Shown piece by piece: positions 32,990 to 42,186 of a stretch of 64,000 nt of DNA (positions within the stretch are counted from its first letter, which is position 1; the number at the start of each line of letters is the position of its first letter). The DNA is taken from the NCBI RefSeq assembly GCF_003386205.1, contig NZ_QRDY01000007.1, positions 62,001-126,000 on the forward strand, read 5' to 3'. The notes beneath the pieces were generated by a model, which was not told the DNA's origin, did not search any database, and saw nothing but the letters and a program-made list of their open reading frames with translations. The translations under genes and the position numbers were made by a program. The DNA is from Cohnella lupini. Lineage in GTDB: Bacteria; Bacillota; Bacilli; Paenibacillales; Paenibacillaceae.

Positions 32990-34678
32990 ATGTCCGGTAA
33001 AGGCAAAGCGGCTTTGGTGCTTGGGCTTATCGCGATCGTCGTTTTTGTTCTCGTGTACTTCGGGATCCGCTTTACGTCCGATTTCGGCAAAACGGAAACT
33101 CAGGTCACTTCGGAGAACGCGGCTAAGCAGCTGGATAAGCTTTACAAGAACATTTCCGTAACCGAAGCGGAACAAATCAAGGGACAGATCGACCTCGATC
33201 CGGTATCCGTGGGAGAATCCTTGCCGGATATCTCTAAGTTTCCGGTGTCCGTCGACAATTCGACGGAGCAGTTCGTAGAAATCTTCTCCTCCACCGAGAA
33301 ATCCGGAACAGGCAATGACGGTTGGTTAAACGAGGTGGCGACGGACTTTAATAACGCCAATATCGAATTAAACGGGAAGCGTGTTTCCGTCAGAATCCGC
33401 AATATAGCTTCGGGTACGGCAACGGATTACATCCGATCGGGTAAATACGTGCCGGACGCCTTCACGCCTTCGAACGAGTTATGGGGAGAGATGGTTAAAG
33501 CGCAAGGAATTCCCATTCAGCTTGTATCGCAACGACTAGTCGGGAATGTGGCAGGAGTTGTGGCCTCGAAGAAGAAATACGACGAGCTGGTCGAGAAATA
33601 CGGCTCGTTAAACGTTAAGACAATTACGGACGCGATCGCCGACAACGAGCTAGCGATGGGGTATACGGACCCATTCGCTAGCTCCACCGGTTTGAACTTC
33701 CTAGTGACGGCGCTCGCCACCTTTGACGGTACGAACATGCTAGGAGAAACGGCGGTTCAAGGCTTCGAGAAATTCCAAGCCAATGTCCCATTCCTCGCTT
33801 CTACGACTTTGCAAATGAGGGACGCTGCTAAGACGGGGATGCTGGACGCATTCGTCCTAGAGTACCAAACCTACGTTAACGCGCCGGACCTGAAGGGAAG
33901 TTACGTGTTCACCCCGTTCGGCGTTAGACATGATAGCCCGCTTTACGCGCTCGGTAATATTTCCGAAGAGAAGCTGGATATCGTCAAGAAGTTCGCGGAG
34001 TTCGTCGCGCAAGAGAAGTATCAAAATCTTGCAGAGGAGAAAGGGTTCAACGGACTGCAGGATTATAAGTCGGAGCTTGGCGTAGTCGAGGGAGATCTCT
34101 TATCCTCGGCGCAGAAACTGTGGAAGGAAAAGAAAAACGGCAATAAACCTATTGCCGCCGTATTCGTAGCCGACGTATCGGGAAGCATGGACGGCGAACC
34201 TCTGAAACGATTGAAGGAATCGTTATTATCCGGACAGAAGTTTCTGGGGCGAGATAACAGCATCGGTCTGGTTTCTTATTCCACCGACGTTACCATCAAT
34301 CTGCCGATCGGGAAATACGACACGAATCAGCAATCCATGTTCGTCGGTGCTATCGAAAGCCTTCAGTCAGGCGGAGGGACGGCCACGTTCGATGGAATTC
34401 TAGTGGCCTTGAAGATGCTTCAAGCCGAACTAGCGCTTAATCCGGAGGTCAAGCCTTTGATTTTCGTCCTAAGCGATGGAGAAACGAACGAAGGGCATTC
34501 GTTAAAGGATATCAGAGGGTTGATCGAGTCTTTCAAGATTCCGTTGTATACGATCGGCTACAATGCGAATATTCAAGCGCTTCAAAGCATCTCGAGCATC
34601 AATGAAGCGGCCAGCATCAATGCGGATACGGACGATGTCGTGTATAAGATCGGAAATTTGCTCAACGTTCAAATGTGA
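32990..34678 (+). CDS. Membrane-anchored protein with solute-binding-like and VWA domains
   Basis: 562 residues from ATG 32990 (GGGGGAG 6 nt upstream; ATG 32984 is too close to the SD). A single N-terminal helix (8-28), then a periplasmic-binding-protein-like fold (about 85-370: IASGTATDYIRSGKYVPD, IADNELAMGYTDPFASS, FVLEYQTYVNAPD), then a von Willebrand A domain with an intact MIDAS (DVSGS, Asp395; later TATFDG and SDGETNEG). The combination points to a surface protein that binds a ligand and a metal-dependent protein partner. The function is unknown. TelA follows. Confidence 0.85.
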   Translation: MSGKGKAALVLGLIAIVVFVLVYFGIRFTSDFGKTETQVTSENAAKQLDKLYKNISVTEAEQIKGQIDLDPVSVGESLPDISKFPVSVDNSTEQFVEIFSSTEKSGTGNDGWLNEVATDFNNANIELNGKRVSVRIRNIASGTATDYIRSGKYVPDAFTPSNELWGEMVKAQGIPIQLVSQRLVGNVAGVVASKKKYDELVEKYGSLNVKTITDAIADNELAMGYTDPFASSTGLNFLVTALATFDGTNMLGETAVQGFEKFQANVPFLASTTLQMRDAAKTGMLDAFVLEYQTYVNAPDLKGSYVFTPFGVRHDSPLYALGNISEEKLDIVKKFAEFVAQEKYQNLAEEKGFNGLQDYKSELGVVEGDLLSSAQKLWKEKKNGNKPIAAVFVADVSGSMDGEPLKRLKESLLSGQKFLGRDNSIGLVSYSTDVTINLPIGKYDTNQQSMFVGAIESLQSGGGTATFDGILVALKMLQAELALNPEVKPLIFVLSDGETNEGHSLKDIRGLIESFKIPLYTIGYNANIQALQSISSINEAASINADTDDVVYKIGNLLNVQM

Positions 34679-34703
34679 TCTACTTATTCGAGGAGGGGTT
34701 ACG

Positions 34704-35843
34704 TTGTCCTTTACCATGGAAATCGCAAGTCCCGAGAAGCTTAAGACGGCCATTGAAGAAGAGGTTAAACCCGTTCCCGAAGAAGTAAAGCAACTCAAAG
34801 AGCTGGCTGCCAACAATGTATCGTCGATACTGGAACTGGATATCGAGTCCGTCGAGAAGCGCAAAGAGGTGCTGCAATCCATCGAAAGCTTTGGCATGGG
34901 CTCCATGCGTTCATCCTCGGAGAAGAATTCCTTGCTGCAAGTATCCGTAGGGAAATTATCGAAAACCGGCGATGAAGGGGGGCAGGTCGCCAAGGGATTG
35001 ACGGAGCTGCATCATCAGTTGAAGGATTTGGACCCGAGCGCGGTCGATTTTGCCAAAAGCGGAATACTGGGAAAGTTCTTTAACCCTCTGCGCAATTATT
35101 TCGCCAAGTATCAGAAAGCGGATGCCGTCATATCGGACATAATCGTTTCATTGGATAAAGGCAAGGCGGTCTTGAAGAACGATAATACGACTCTGGAGTT
35201 CGAACAACAAACGCTTAGGGAGCTTACCAAAAAGCTTCAGAAGGAAATTCAACTGGGCGTCATGATGGACGAGGAAATCGAGTCTCAGATCGAGGCGGCG
35301 AAATTACGGAACGAGACGGAGGACAAAGTCCGCTTCATCACCGAGGAAGTGTTGTTTCCATTGCGCCAGCGGGTAATGGATTTGCAGCAAATGATGGTCG
35401 TTAACCAACAAGGGATCATGGCTATCGAGGTGGTCATTCGAAACAACAAAGAGCTGATCAGAGGCGTAGATCGGGCAAGGAACGTTACCGTTTCCGCTCT
35501 CAAAATCTCGGTCACCGTGGCTAGCGCGTTATACAATCAAAGGATCGTCCTGAAGAAGATCGAGCTTCTCAACCAAACGACGGACAGTCTAATCAGCGGC
35601 ACTTCGAGAATGCTGAAGGAGCAGGGAGCGGCCATTCATAAGCAATCGTTGGAATCGAGCATTTCGGTGGATACATTGAAGCAAGCGTTCACCGACGTGC
35701 TATCCGCGCTGGATTCCATCAGCACGTACAAACAAGAGGCGCTTCCCAAGATGCGCGATACCATCAATCAGTTCAGAGAGCTGGCGGATAACGGGGAGCG
35801 GCAAATTCAGCGGTTAGAGAAAGGCCACAAGCTGGGATTATGA
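34704..35843 (+). CDS. TelA-family (toxic anion resistance) protein
   Basis: 379 residues from TTG 34704 (AGGAGG 7 nt upstream). Long, highly helical, with the TelA pattern DPSAVDFAKSGILGKFFNPLRNYFAKYQK in the middle third (read in parts) and NVTVSALKISVTVASALYNQR in the last. No membrane helix. TelA proteins are linked to tellurite and other stress tolerance and to envelope-stress operons in Firmicutes; the molecular mechanism is unsettled. It is the third gene of the VWA operon, which ends in a terminator. Confidence 0.88.
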   Translation: MSFTMEIASPEKLKTAIEEEVKPVPEEVKQLKELAANNVSSILELDIESVEKRKEVLQSIESFGMGSMRSSSEKNSLLQVSVGKLSKTGDEGGQVAKGLTELHHQLKDLDPSAVDFAKSGILGKFFNPLRNYFAKYQKADAVISDIIVSLDKGKAVLKNDNTTLEFEQQTLRELTKKLQKEIQLGVMMDEEIESQIEAAKLRNETEDKVRFITEEVLFPLRQRVMDLQQMMVVNQQGIMAIEVVIRNNKELIRGVDRARNVTVSALKISVTVASALYNQRIVLKKIELLNQTTDSLISGTSRMLKEQGAAIHKQSLESSISVDTLKQAFTDVLSALDSISTYKQEALPKMRDTINQFRELADNGERQIQRLEKGHKLGL

Positions 35844-35874
35844 CTTCATTCAACTAGAATGATCGCTTACGTTT

Positions 35875-35920
35875 AAGCCGAGAAAAGTCAGGTACATACC
35901 TGACGCATCTCGGCTTTTTT
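35875..35920 (+). terminator. Terminator of the VWA/TelA operon
   Basis: AAGCCGAG pairs with CTCGGCTT and an inner GTCAGGT/ACCTGAC stem adds length, followed by TTTTT. Confidence 0.9.
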
Positions 35921-36057
35921 ATCGTTCGCAAGCTTTCGATAATAATAATTTGAAACCTATTTGCATGTTGCATCGTCAAATAAGTGTCGACACGAAAGCA
36001 AGCAGGTAAGTATGCAGTCATCTAGGCATCATCCACCAACAAGGAGGAATTACGATT

Positions 36058-36666
36058 ATGAAGAAATACAGTCCATTAAGAAAAGCAACCGTTGCCGTTA
36101 TGGTTACCGTGGCGTTAACGCTAAGCGCCGTCGGAATCTCTCATTATATTGCTCCAATCCAGTCTGCGGCTGCCTCGGCTCCCAAAGCCTCGGCCGCTGC
36201 CGCCTCGCAAGCGGCCGAGTCCCAAGCGCATGCTTTACAGACGCTGAACAGCTTCTATAAACCCGCGCTTAAAGGCCAATTTCCGAAGCTGCCGGGATTG
36301 ACCTTAGGGACGAGCACTCGGCAGGATGTCGTTAAAGCCATCGGCAAGCCTGAAGTGCCGGGCAAAGATTCCGACGCATTCGACGTCTATGGCGCGGAGA
36401 TGGGGAATCCCGGGTATGCCATCTCTTACAAGCTTAATAAAATCAGGGAAATGCGTTATTTCGGAACGAACGTCGAGCGTCAGACCAATATTGGCGGGAT
36501 TACGCTGAAAATGCTCGTTCAGCAATGGGGAGCGCCGAAATCGTCAACGTTGTTCTCGACGGGTAAAATCAAACAGAAGAAAGTCGTCTATATTCGCGGC
36601 GACTATAAGCTCGAATTCATATTCAACGACAACACGCATCTCGATCACATTAATTTGACGAAGTAA
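36058..36666 (+). CDS. Secreted YjgB-like (DUF4309) protein
   Basis: 202 residues. A signal peptide (VAVMVTVALTLSAVGISH) and an Ala/Ser-rich linker lead to a C-terminal domain of about 130 residues: LPGLTLGTSTRQDVVKAIGKPE, YAISYKLNKIREMRYFG, and KLEFIFNDNTHLDHINLT. This is the YjgB (DUF4309) fold, with no known enzymatic activity. AAGGAGG precedes the ATG. It is monocistronic. Confidence 0.8.
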   Translation: MKKYSPLRKATVAVMVTVALTLSAVGISHYIAPIQSAAASAPKASAAAASQAAESQAHALQTLNSFYKPALKGQFPKLPGLTLGTSTRQDVVKAIGKPEVPGKDSDAFDVYGAEMGNPGYAISYKLNKIREMRYFGTNVERQTNIGGITLKMLVQQWGAPKSSTLFSTGKIKQKKVVYIRGDYKLEFIFNDNTHLDHINLTK

Positions 36667-36681
36667 ATCGCATAAAAATAG

Positions 36682-36716
36682 AAAAACAGCCGGAATTTAC
36701 GCTCCGGCTGTTTTTC
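36682..36716. terminator. Bidirectional terminator between the yjgB-like gene and the siderophore-binding protein gene
   Basis: AAAAACAGCCGGA pairs with TCCGGCTGTTTTT, with T-runs on both strands. It serves two convergent genes. Confidence 0.9.
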
Positions 36717-36730
36717 TATTTCAACATTCA

Positions 36731-37732
36731 TTATTTTTGAATTTCAAAGATTTTGTACATTTCGTCAAGCATGAGATTAGCGGCGATTACTCCTCCGGCC
36801 GTATTCCATATGGCGTCGCTCACTCGAAACGCGTTGTTGTTCTTGACGACCGATAGGCTTTGCCATAGCGGATCGTTCAGCATGTCTTTTTCCATTTCGG
36901 TTGCTTTTCCATCGCCCGTTTCATAGGTAAAATAGAAAAGCATGTCCGCATCGACTTCCGGAAGACGTTCCTTCGTAATTTCCTCCGCGAACGTGTCCGT
37001 ATATTTATTTTGATTATCGGGGCGACTGAGACCAAGCTTGGAGAAGGCGATTCCCGTGAAAGAATCGGCTAAGTAGATTCGAGTTTTTCCGGCCATGAAA
37101 CGCACGACGGATACTTTCCGGTTCAGCTTATCTCCGGCTTTGCTTTTGAAATCGGCGATTCTGGCGTCATAGTCGGCCATTACCTTGTCGCCGTCGGAAC
37201 TCTTGCCTAACGCGTCCGCATAGAGCATGAAATTCGATTGCCATTCTCCGCGAAGCGTTTCGGAGAATACGGTAGGAGCGATGGCTTTCAATTGCTCGTA
37301 CACTTTCTCCTGACGCAATTTATTGCCGATAATCAGATCCGGTTTAAGGCTCGCGATGACTTCCAGGTTCGGCTGACTTTCTTCGCCGACGACCGTTACG
37401 CCTTCCATATCCGCGGCGATGTGTTCGTACCAGGGGTTGCCGGTCCAAGATTTAACGGCTCCGACCGGTTTAATTCCGAGCGCAAGCAACGCTTCCGTTC
37501 CTTCATTCGTTAATACGACCACTCGTATCGGCGTTCCCGTAATCGTTGTTTCTCCCATAGCATGCGCGATCGTCCGAGTGTCTCCCGATGCGCTCGAATT
37601 CGATTCGGCAGGGCTTGCGGCGGCGTTCTTGTTATCATTACCTGATTGTCCGCATCCCGTTATGATAATACTTAATGATAGCAATACAGCAGAGACGGTC
37701 CAGACGAATTTCTTCTTTACTGCGGATAACAT
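36731..37732 (-). CDS. Iron-siderophore ABC transporter substrate-binding lipoprotein
   Basis: 333 residues from ATG 37732 (AAAGGGAG 9 nt upstream). The signal peptide ends in a lipobox (ITGC, Cys27). The class III binding-protein fold shows PIRVVVLTNEGTEALLALG, LEVIASLKPDLIIGNK and a C-terminal lobe with ADMLFYF and PLWQSLSVVKNNNAFRV. It captures ferric siderophores and hands them to the permeases encoded divergently. A Fur box lies in its leader. Confidence 0.92.
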   Translation of the reverse strand: MLSAVKKKFVWTVSAVLLSLSIIITGCGQSGNDNKNAAASPAESNSSASGDTRTIAHAMGETTITGTPIRVVVLTNEGTEALLALGIKPVGAVKSWTGNPWYEHIAADMEGVTVVGEESQPNLEVIASLKPDLIIGNKLRQEKVYEQLKAIAPTVFSETLRGEWQSNFMLYADALGKSSDGDKVMADYDARIADFKSKAGDKLNRKVSVVRFMAGKTRIYLADSFTGIAFSKLGLSRPDNQNKYTDTFAEEITKERLPEVDADMLFYFTYETGDGKATEMEKDMLNDPLWQSLSVVKNNNAFRVSDAIWNTAGGVIAANLMLDEMYKIFEIQK

Positions 37733-37754
37733 TCTGTTTGACTCCCTTTCAATA

Positions 37755-37769
37755 TGAAAATGATTCTCA
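37755..37769 (-). promoter_or_regulatory. Fur box in the leader of the substrate-binding protein gene
   Basis: TGAAAATGATTCTCA closely matches the 15-bp Fur consensus TGATAATNATTATCA and lies about 15 nt downstream of the -10 at 37785, where binding would block transcription. Confidence 0.75.
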
Positions 37770-37784
37770 ATAGCAACATTTGAA

Positions 37785-37813
37785 ACTATATCAGGGCATG
37801 AAGACGAAGTCAA
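37785..37813 (-). promoter_or_regulatory. SigA-type promoter of the substrate-binding protein gene
   Basis: On the minus strand TTGACT (37813-37808), a 17-nt spacer, then TATAGT (37790-37785). Confidence 0.8.
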
Positions 37814-37819
37814 TATTCG

Positions 37820-37834
37820 TGATAATGAGAATCA
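37820..37834 (+). promoter_or_regulatory. Fur box of the permease operon
   Basis: TGATAATGAGAATCA matches the Fur consensus at 13 of 14 defined positions. It lies just upstream of the plus-strand -35 and of the minus-strand -35, between the divergent promoters. Confidence 0.8.
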
Positions 37835-37840
37835 TGTTCA

Positions 37841-37869
37841 TTGACAGTCTTGGTGAGATCACCTAAAAT
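37841..37869 (+). promoter_or_regulatory. SigA-type promoter of the siderophore permease operon
   Basis: TTGACA (37841-37846), a 17-nt spacer, then TAAAAT (37864-37869), about 60 nt before the ATG at 37930. Confidence 0.85.
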
Positions 37870-37929
37870 AATCTAATGTCGACTTAACGCATCATTATTA
37901 ACGTAATTGGGATTTGGAAAGAGGATAGG

Positions 37930-38946
37930 ATGAACTATTTACTTGCAAATCGCTCGCGCAAAATTGTTGGATTGCTAATCAGCTTACTACTATTAATAAC
38001 CGGAATCGTATGTAGCATTGCATACGGAGTAACCGACATCAAGTGGCATACGATCGCGGAATCGTTCACCGCCTTTAACGGTTCTCAAGAACATCTCATC
38101 ATTAGAACCGCGAGAGTGCCGCGTGCATTCATTGCAGCGATCGCGGGAGCAAGCTTAGCGGTTGCCGGCTCGCTCATGCAAGGAATAACTCGAAATCAGA
38201 TTGCGTCTCCAAGCTTGTTCGGAATTAATGCAGGCGCTGCGTTCTTCATTGTCGTAGGCTCGGCATTCTTCGGAGCGAGCGCATTGTCCACTTTTGCAAC
38301 GCTTGCCTTCATGGGAGCGGCTTTTACGGCGATTATCGTATACATACTAGGCTCGATTGGCAGCGATGGGTTAACTCCGCTTAAAATTACGCTCGCAGGA
38401 GCTGCCATGACCGCGTTTTTCTCTTCATTGTCTCTCGGGATCCTGTTGACTGGCGGGCAAACCTTCGATCAGGTTCTGTATTGGTTCGTTGGATCGGTAG
38501 CGGGACGCGATATGGATATATTCACTTCGGCGGCACCCTATATGGGGATTGCTCTTATCGGTGCATGGGTGCTTGCCCGACATATGAATTTACTTACGTT
38601 AGGAGAAGACGTTGCAACCGGTCTCGGCCAGAAGACCATTTACATTAAACTGGCTGCTGCCGTCGTCATCGTTCTGCTAGCCGGCGGTTCCGTATCTATC
38701 GCGGGACCGATAGCGTTCGTCGGAATTATTATTCCGCACATCACGCGTTATTTGGTCGGGATCGATTATCGCTGGGTCCTGCCTTATTGCGCTACGCTTG
38801 GAGGAATCTTACTGCTTGCCGCGGATATCGGGTCGAGGTATATTTCTTTTCCCAAGGAAGTGCCCGTCGGCGTCATGACCGCTATTATCGGCGTCCCATT
38901 CTTCGTCTATATCGCCAGAAGAGGGGGGAACGCCAACAATGAGTAA
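37930..38946 (+). CDS. Iron-siderophore ABC transporter permease (FecCD family)
   Basis: 338 residues with about ten helices. FecCD landmarks are RVPRAFIAAIAGASLAVAGS, MQGITRNQIASPSLFGIN, GPIAFVGIIIPHITRYL (ATPase-contact loop) and PVGVMTAIIGVPFF. It forms a heterodimeric channel with the next permease. The end overlaps that gene by 8 bp. Confidence 0.93.
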   Translation: MNYLLANRSRKIVGLLISLLLLITGIVCSIAYGVTDIKWHTIAESFTAFNGSQEHLIIRTARVPRAFIAAIAGASLAVAGSLMQGITRNQIASPSLFGINAGAAFFIVVGSAFFGASALSTFATLAFMGAAFTAIIVYILGSIGSDGLTPLKITLAGAAMTAFFSSLSLGILLTGGQTFDQVLYWFVGSVAGRDMDIFTSAAPYMGIALIGAWVLARHMNLLTLGEDVATGLGQKTIYIKLAAAVVIVLLAGGSVSIAGPIAFVGIIIPHITRYLVGIDYRWVLPYCATLGGILLLAADIGSRYISFPKEVPVGVMTAIIGVPFFVYIARRGGNANNE

Positions 38947-39982
38947 CTGGCTAACGCTTAGAGGACGTCGTCATTCCTTTCAATTCGACCGAAGACTGCT
39001 TATCGTTGTCTCGCTATTAATAGCCGCAAACGTAATCGCCATGATCGTATGCGTGGGTTTAGGCAGCACGTTCATCAGTCCGCTCGCCGTCATTCGTTCG
39101 CTTATAGGCATTGGAGATTCGTCGAACTCGATGATTATTTTTTCCTTAAGGATGCCTCGCGTCGTTATCGCGGTTATGGTCGGGGCAGCGCTTGCCGTCT
39201 CGGGAGCCTTGCTTCAAGGAATCGTGCGCAATCCGCTCTCATCCCCGGACGTCATCGGGATCACGGGCGGGGCTTCCCTGGGTACGATTATCTTTATCCT
39301 ATATTTCTCCCATCTGAGCATCAGATACATGCCGATTAGTTCGATAGCCGGAGCTTTCGCCGCCGCGTTCCTGGTATACCTGTTCGCCTACCGCCGAGGT
39401 ATTACGCCGCTGAGACTCGTGCTTATCGGTATCGGGATGGCCACCGCGTTAACGGCGTTTTCTTACATGCTGATCCTCACGGCATCCTTCACTCCGACGG
39501 CCGTAGCCGTTAAAGCTTTTACGTTCATGACGGGAAGCATATACGGCGTTTCTTGGGAAAGGGACGTCTTCACGCTTTGGCCATGGATGGTCGTATTATT
39601 GCCGATTGCCCTTATTTACGCAAGGCATCTGAACGTTCAAGAGCTTGGGGACGAAGTCGCGACAAGCGTCGGAAGTTCCGTACATATCAAAAGAACGGTT
39701 CTGCTCCTCATTAGCGTTGCGCTTGCCGGAGCGGCCGTGGCCATAGGCGGAGCGATCAACTTTATCGGTCTGATGGCTCCGCATATCGCGCGCAAGCTTG
39801 TGGGACCGGCTTATGGCGGCGTCATTCCGGTTTCGGCTCTTATCGGCTCGCTTGTATTGCTGTTATCCGATCTTATCGCGCGAATAGCGTTCATCCCCCT
39901 AGACATTCCCGCCGGCGTGTTTACAGCGGCAATCGGGGCGCCTTTCTTCATTTATTTGTTATACCGTCACCGCAAATCGTAG
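38939..39982 (+). CDS. Iron-siderophore ABC transporter permease, second subunit (FecCD family)
   Basis: 347 residues, same fold as its neighbour: RMPRVVIAVMVGAALAVSGA, LLQGIVRNPLSSPDVIGI, GAINFIGLMAPHIARKL and DIPAGVFTAAIGAPFF. The RNPLSSPDVIGIT motif is the canonical family signature. It begins inside the last codons of the first permease and is followed 17 nt later by the ATPase. Confidence 0.93.
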   Translation: MSNWLTLRGRRHSFQFDRRLLIVVSLLIAANVIAMIVCVGLGSTFISPLAVIRSLIGIGDSSNSMIIFSLRMPRVVIAVMVGAALAVSGALLQGIVRNPLSSPDVIGITGGASLGTIIFILYFSHLSIRYMPISSIAGAFAAAFLVYLFAYRRGITPLRLVLIGIGMATALTAFSYMLILTASFTPTAVAVKAFTFMTGSIYGVSWERDVFTLWPWMVVLLPIALIYARHLNVQELGDEVATSVGSSVHIKRTVLLLISVALAGAAVAIGGAINFIGLMAPHIARKLVGPAYGGVIPVSALIGSLVLLLSDLIARIAFIPLDIPAGVFTAAIGAPFFIYLLYRHRKS

Positions 39983-39999
39983 AAATGGGAGTGAAACGC

Positions 40000-40794
40000 G
40001 TGTCCGTCCTTCAAGCGGCAAACCTTACTTTATCCTATGGAAAAAAACCGATCTTCTCGAATCTCGATTTGCAAATTCCCGAAGGCAAAATATCGGTGTT
40101 CATCGGCAGCAACGGTTGCGGTAAATCCACATTGTTGCGTTCGCTCGCCAGGCTGTTGAAGCCTCAAGAAGGCTCCATCCTTCTGGACGGAAACGAAATC
40201 GCCAAATTATCCGGCAAGGAAGTGGCTAGAAGGTTAGCCATTTTGCCGCAAGGACCGATCGCTCCGGAAGGATTGACCGTGCATCAGCTCGTCAAGCAGG
40301 GCCGGTATCCTTATCAAAGCTTCCTCCAGCAATGGTCCCAAGAAGATGAACGATGGGTTAAGAAGGCGCTTGAAGTTACTCATATGGACGAGTTGGCGAA
40401 TCGTTCCGTAGACTCGCTTTCCGGAGGACAACGACAACGGGCATGGATTGCGATGACTCTTGCGCAGAATACGCCGACGATACTATTGGACGAACCGACG
40501 ACCTTCCTCGATATGACGCATCAGATCGAAATTCTCGATCTACTGTATGACCTTAACGAGAAAGAAAACCGTACGATTGTCATGGTGCTTCATGACATTA
40601 ATCTGGCATGCCGCTATGCGCATCATATCGTAGCCGTTAAAGACGGAGGCATCTACGCGTTAGGCAAACCGGAAAATATCGTAAACGAACAATTTATCCG
40701 CGATGTCTTCGACATGGAATGCCAAGTGGCTACGGATCCGATCTTCGGAACGCCGCTTTGCATTCCGTACGGCAAAGGACGCCGATTGATTTGA
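40000..40794 (+). CDS. Iron-siderophore ABC transporter ATP-binding protein
   Basis: 264 residues from GTG 40000 (GGGAGTG 6 nt upstream). Walker A GSNGCGKST (36-44), signature SLSGGQRQRAW, Walker B TILLDEPTTFLD and the H-loop VMVLHDINLA are intact. It energises the two FecCD permeases. It is the last gene of the Fur-controlled operon. Confidence 0.95.
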   Translation: MSVLQAANLTLSYGKKPIFSNLDLQIPEGKISVFIGSNGCGKSTLLRSLARLLKPQEGSILLDGNEIAKLSGKEVARRLAILPQGPIAPEGLTVHQLVKQGRYPYQSFLQQWSQEDERWVKKALEVTHMDELANRSVDSLSGGQRQRAWIAMTLAQNTPTILLDEPTTFLDMTHQIEILDLLYDLNEKENRTIVMVLHDINLACRYAHHIVAVKDGGIYALGKPENIVNEQFIRDVFDMECQVATDPIFGTPLCIPYGKGRRLI

Positions 40795-40815
40795 ATAATC
40801 GTTATCCGAGCGATA

Positions 40816-40849
40816 GAAGAGGAGCTGCTAAGCAGAGCTTCTCTTTTTT
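40816..40849 (+). terminator. Terminator of the siderophore operon
   Basis: GAGGAGCT pairs with AGCTTCTC (one mismatch) around GCTAAGCAG, followed by TTTTTT. Confidence 0.75.
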
Positions 40850-40939
40850 GCGCGCGCGCAAAAGTCGACGTTCAATTATGGTAATATATGAGAAGAGTCG
40901 GACGTTGTATTTGAGCGAGGGACTAACGGAGGTATGCAT

Positions 40940-42181
40940 ATGACATCTATTCGAATGACGAAACGTGCCTTACGGCGATTTTTATTGGAGAAGCAGCTCT
41001 TGCTTCACACGCCGGAAGTACAATTAACCTCTGCGGAGTCCCTGCACCGGCGGGTTCTCGACACCGTCCGGCAGTTGGAATGCGTTCAGATCGACCCGGT
41101 GTCCGCCGTACGGCCGAATCAACATCTGACCTTGGCGGCTAGAGTGGCCGGCTACGAGCCTATGGTGCTGAATGAAATGCTTCGCAATAGCGAAATCTTT
41201 GAATATTGGGCAAACGCGGCGTGTTTGATTCCGATGGAGGATTACCCGATATTCGAACCGACCCGTCAACGAATGAATCAGCGAGTCGAATCGCATATCG
41301 AGAAGATTCGACCTATCGCCGAACAAGTGATTCGGAGGCTGGAGAGCGAAGGACCGCTGCCCGCTAAGTCTTTCGACTCCTCCGAGCGGGTACACGGCTA
41401 TTGGGATAACGTAAACGCAAAGACGAAAGCGACATCCCATGCATTGAACCTGCTAACGGATTCCGCCCATATCAGAATCGTCGGCAGAGAAGGAAACCAA
41501 CGACTGTTCGACGTGACCAGCCGAAGCGTGCCCGATGAGCTGCTTCGTCAAGCGGAGCGAGTTGACAGGGATGAAGCGCTTGGAGCGATGATGAACAAAT
41601 ATTTTCGGGCATATCGGGTATTCGAACCGAGCGATATTCGTTTCGGTTGGCAGAACCTAAACGCCAAAGAACGACGGAACGCGATCGAATCGCGCTTACA
41701 CTCAGGAGAAATCTTACAGGTCGAGGTGGAAGGGCTAAACAAGCCTTATTACATAATATCTTCGGATAGAGAACGTCTATTCTTCCACGAAGAAGATCGG
41801 ATACGCGCTAACGGGAATGATGAGGAGTTGTCGATTCGCTTCCTGCCGCCTTTGGATAACCTGTTATGGAGCCGTAAAAGGTTAGCGGACTTGTTCGACT
41901 TCGAATACCGCTGGGAAATCTATACGCCGGCAGTCAAGCGTAAGTATGGTTATTACGCGATGCCGATTCTAGCCGGTGACAGGTTGATCGGTCGAATGGA
42001 CCCTCGCTTGGATAGAAAACAAGGCCGGTTAACGGTGCAATTACTGCAAATAGAGCCCGAAATCGACTTTAACCATTATCTTCGCGATCGCGTGCTGAGA
42101 GCGCTGGAAACATTCGCGACCGTACATGGGGCGAACGAGGTAACGATTGATACGTTGATCGCCAATGGGGAAAGGAGCTGA
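40940..42181 (+). CDS. YcaQ/AlkX-like DNA glycosylase (winged-helix family)
   Basis: 413 residues from ATG 40940 (GGAGGT 6 nt upstream). The N-terminal tandem winged helices contain CVQIDPVSAVRPNQHLTLAARV; the QID matches the catalytic Q-hydrophobic-D motif of E. coli YcaQ/AlkX rather than the QxQ of Streptomyces AlkZ. FRAYRVFEPSDIRF and RFLPPLDNLLWSRKRL, with a C-terminal barrel, complete the family pattern. Such enzymes unhook interstrand DNA crosslinks and remove bulky alkyl adducts. It is followed 5 nt later by an RDD membrane protein. Confidence 0.85.
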   Translation: MTSIRMTKRALRRFLLEKQLLLHTPEVQLTSAESLHRRVLDTVRQLECVQIDPVSAVRPNQHLTLAARVAGYEPMVLNEMLRNSEIFEYWANAACLIPMEDYPIFEPTRQRMNQRVESHIEKIRPIAEQVIRRLESEGPLPAKSFDSSERVHGYWDNVNAKTKATSHALNLLTDSAHIRIVGREGNQRLFDVTSRSVPDELLRQAERVDRDEALGAMMNKYFRAYRVFEPSDIRFGWQNLNAKERRNAIESRLHSGEILQVEVEGLNKPYYIISSDRERLFFHEEDRIRANGNDEELSIRFLPPLDNLLWSRKRLADLFDFEYRWEIYTPAVKRKYGYYAMPILAGDRLIGRMDPRLDRKQGRLTVQLLQIEPEIDFNHYLRDRVLRALETFATVHGANEVTIDTLIANGERS

Positions 42182-42186
42182 AACCG

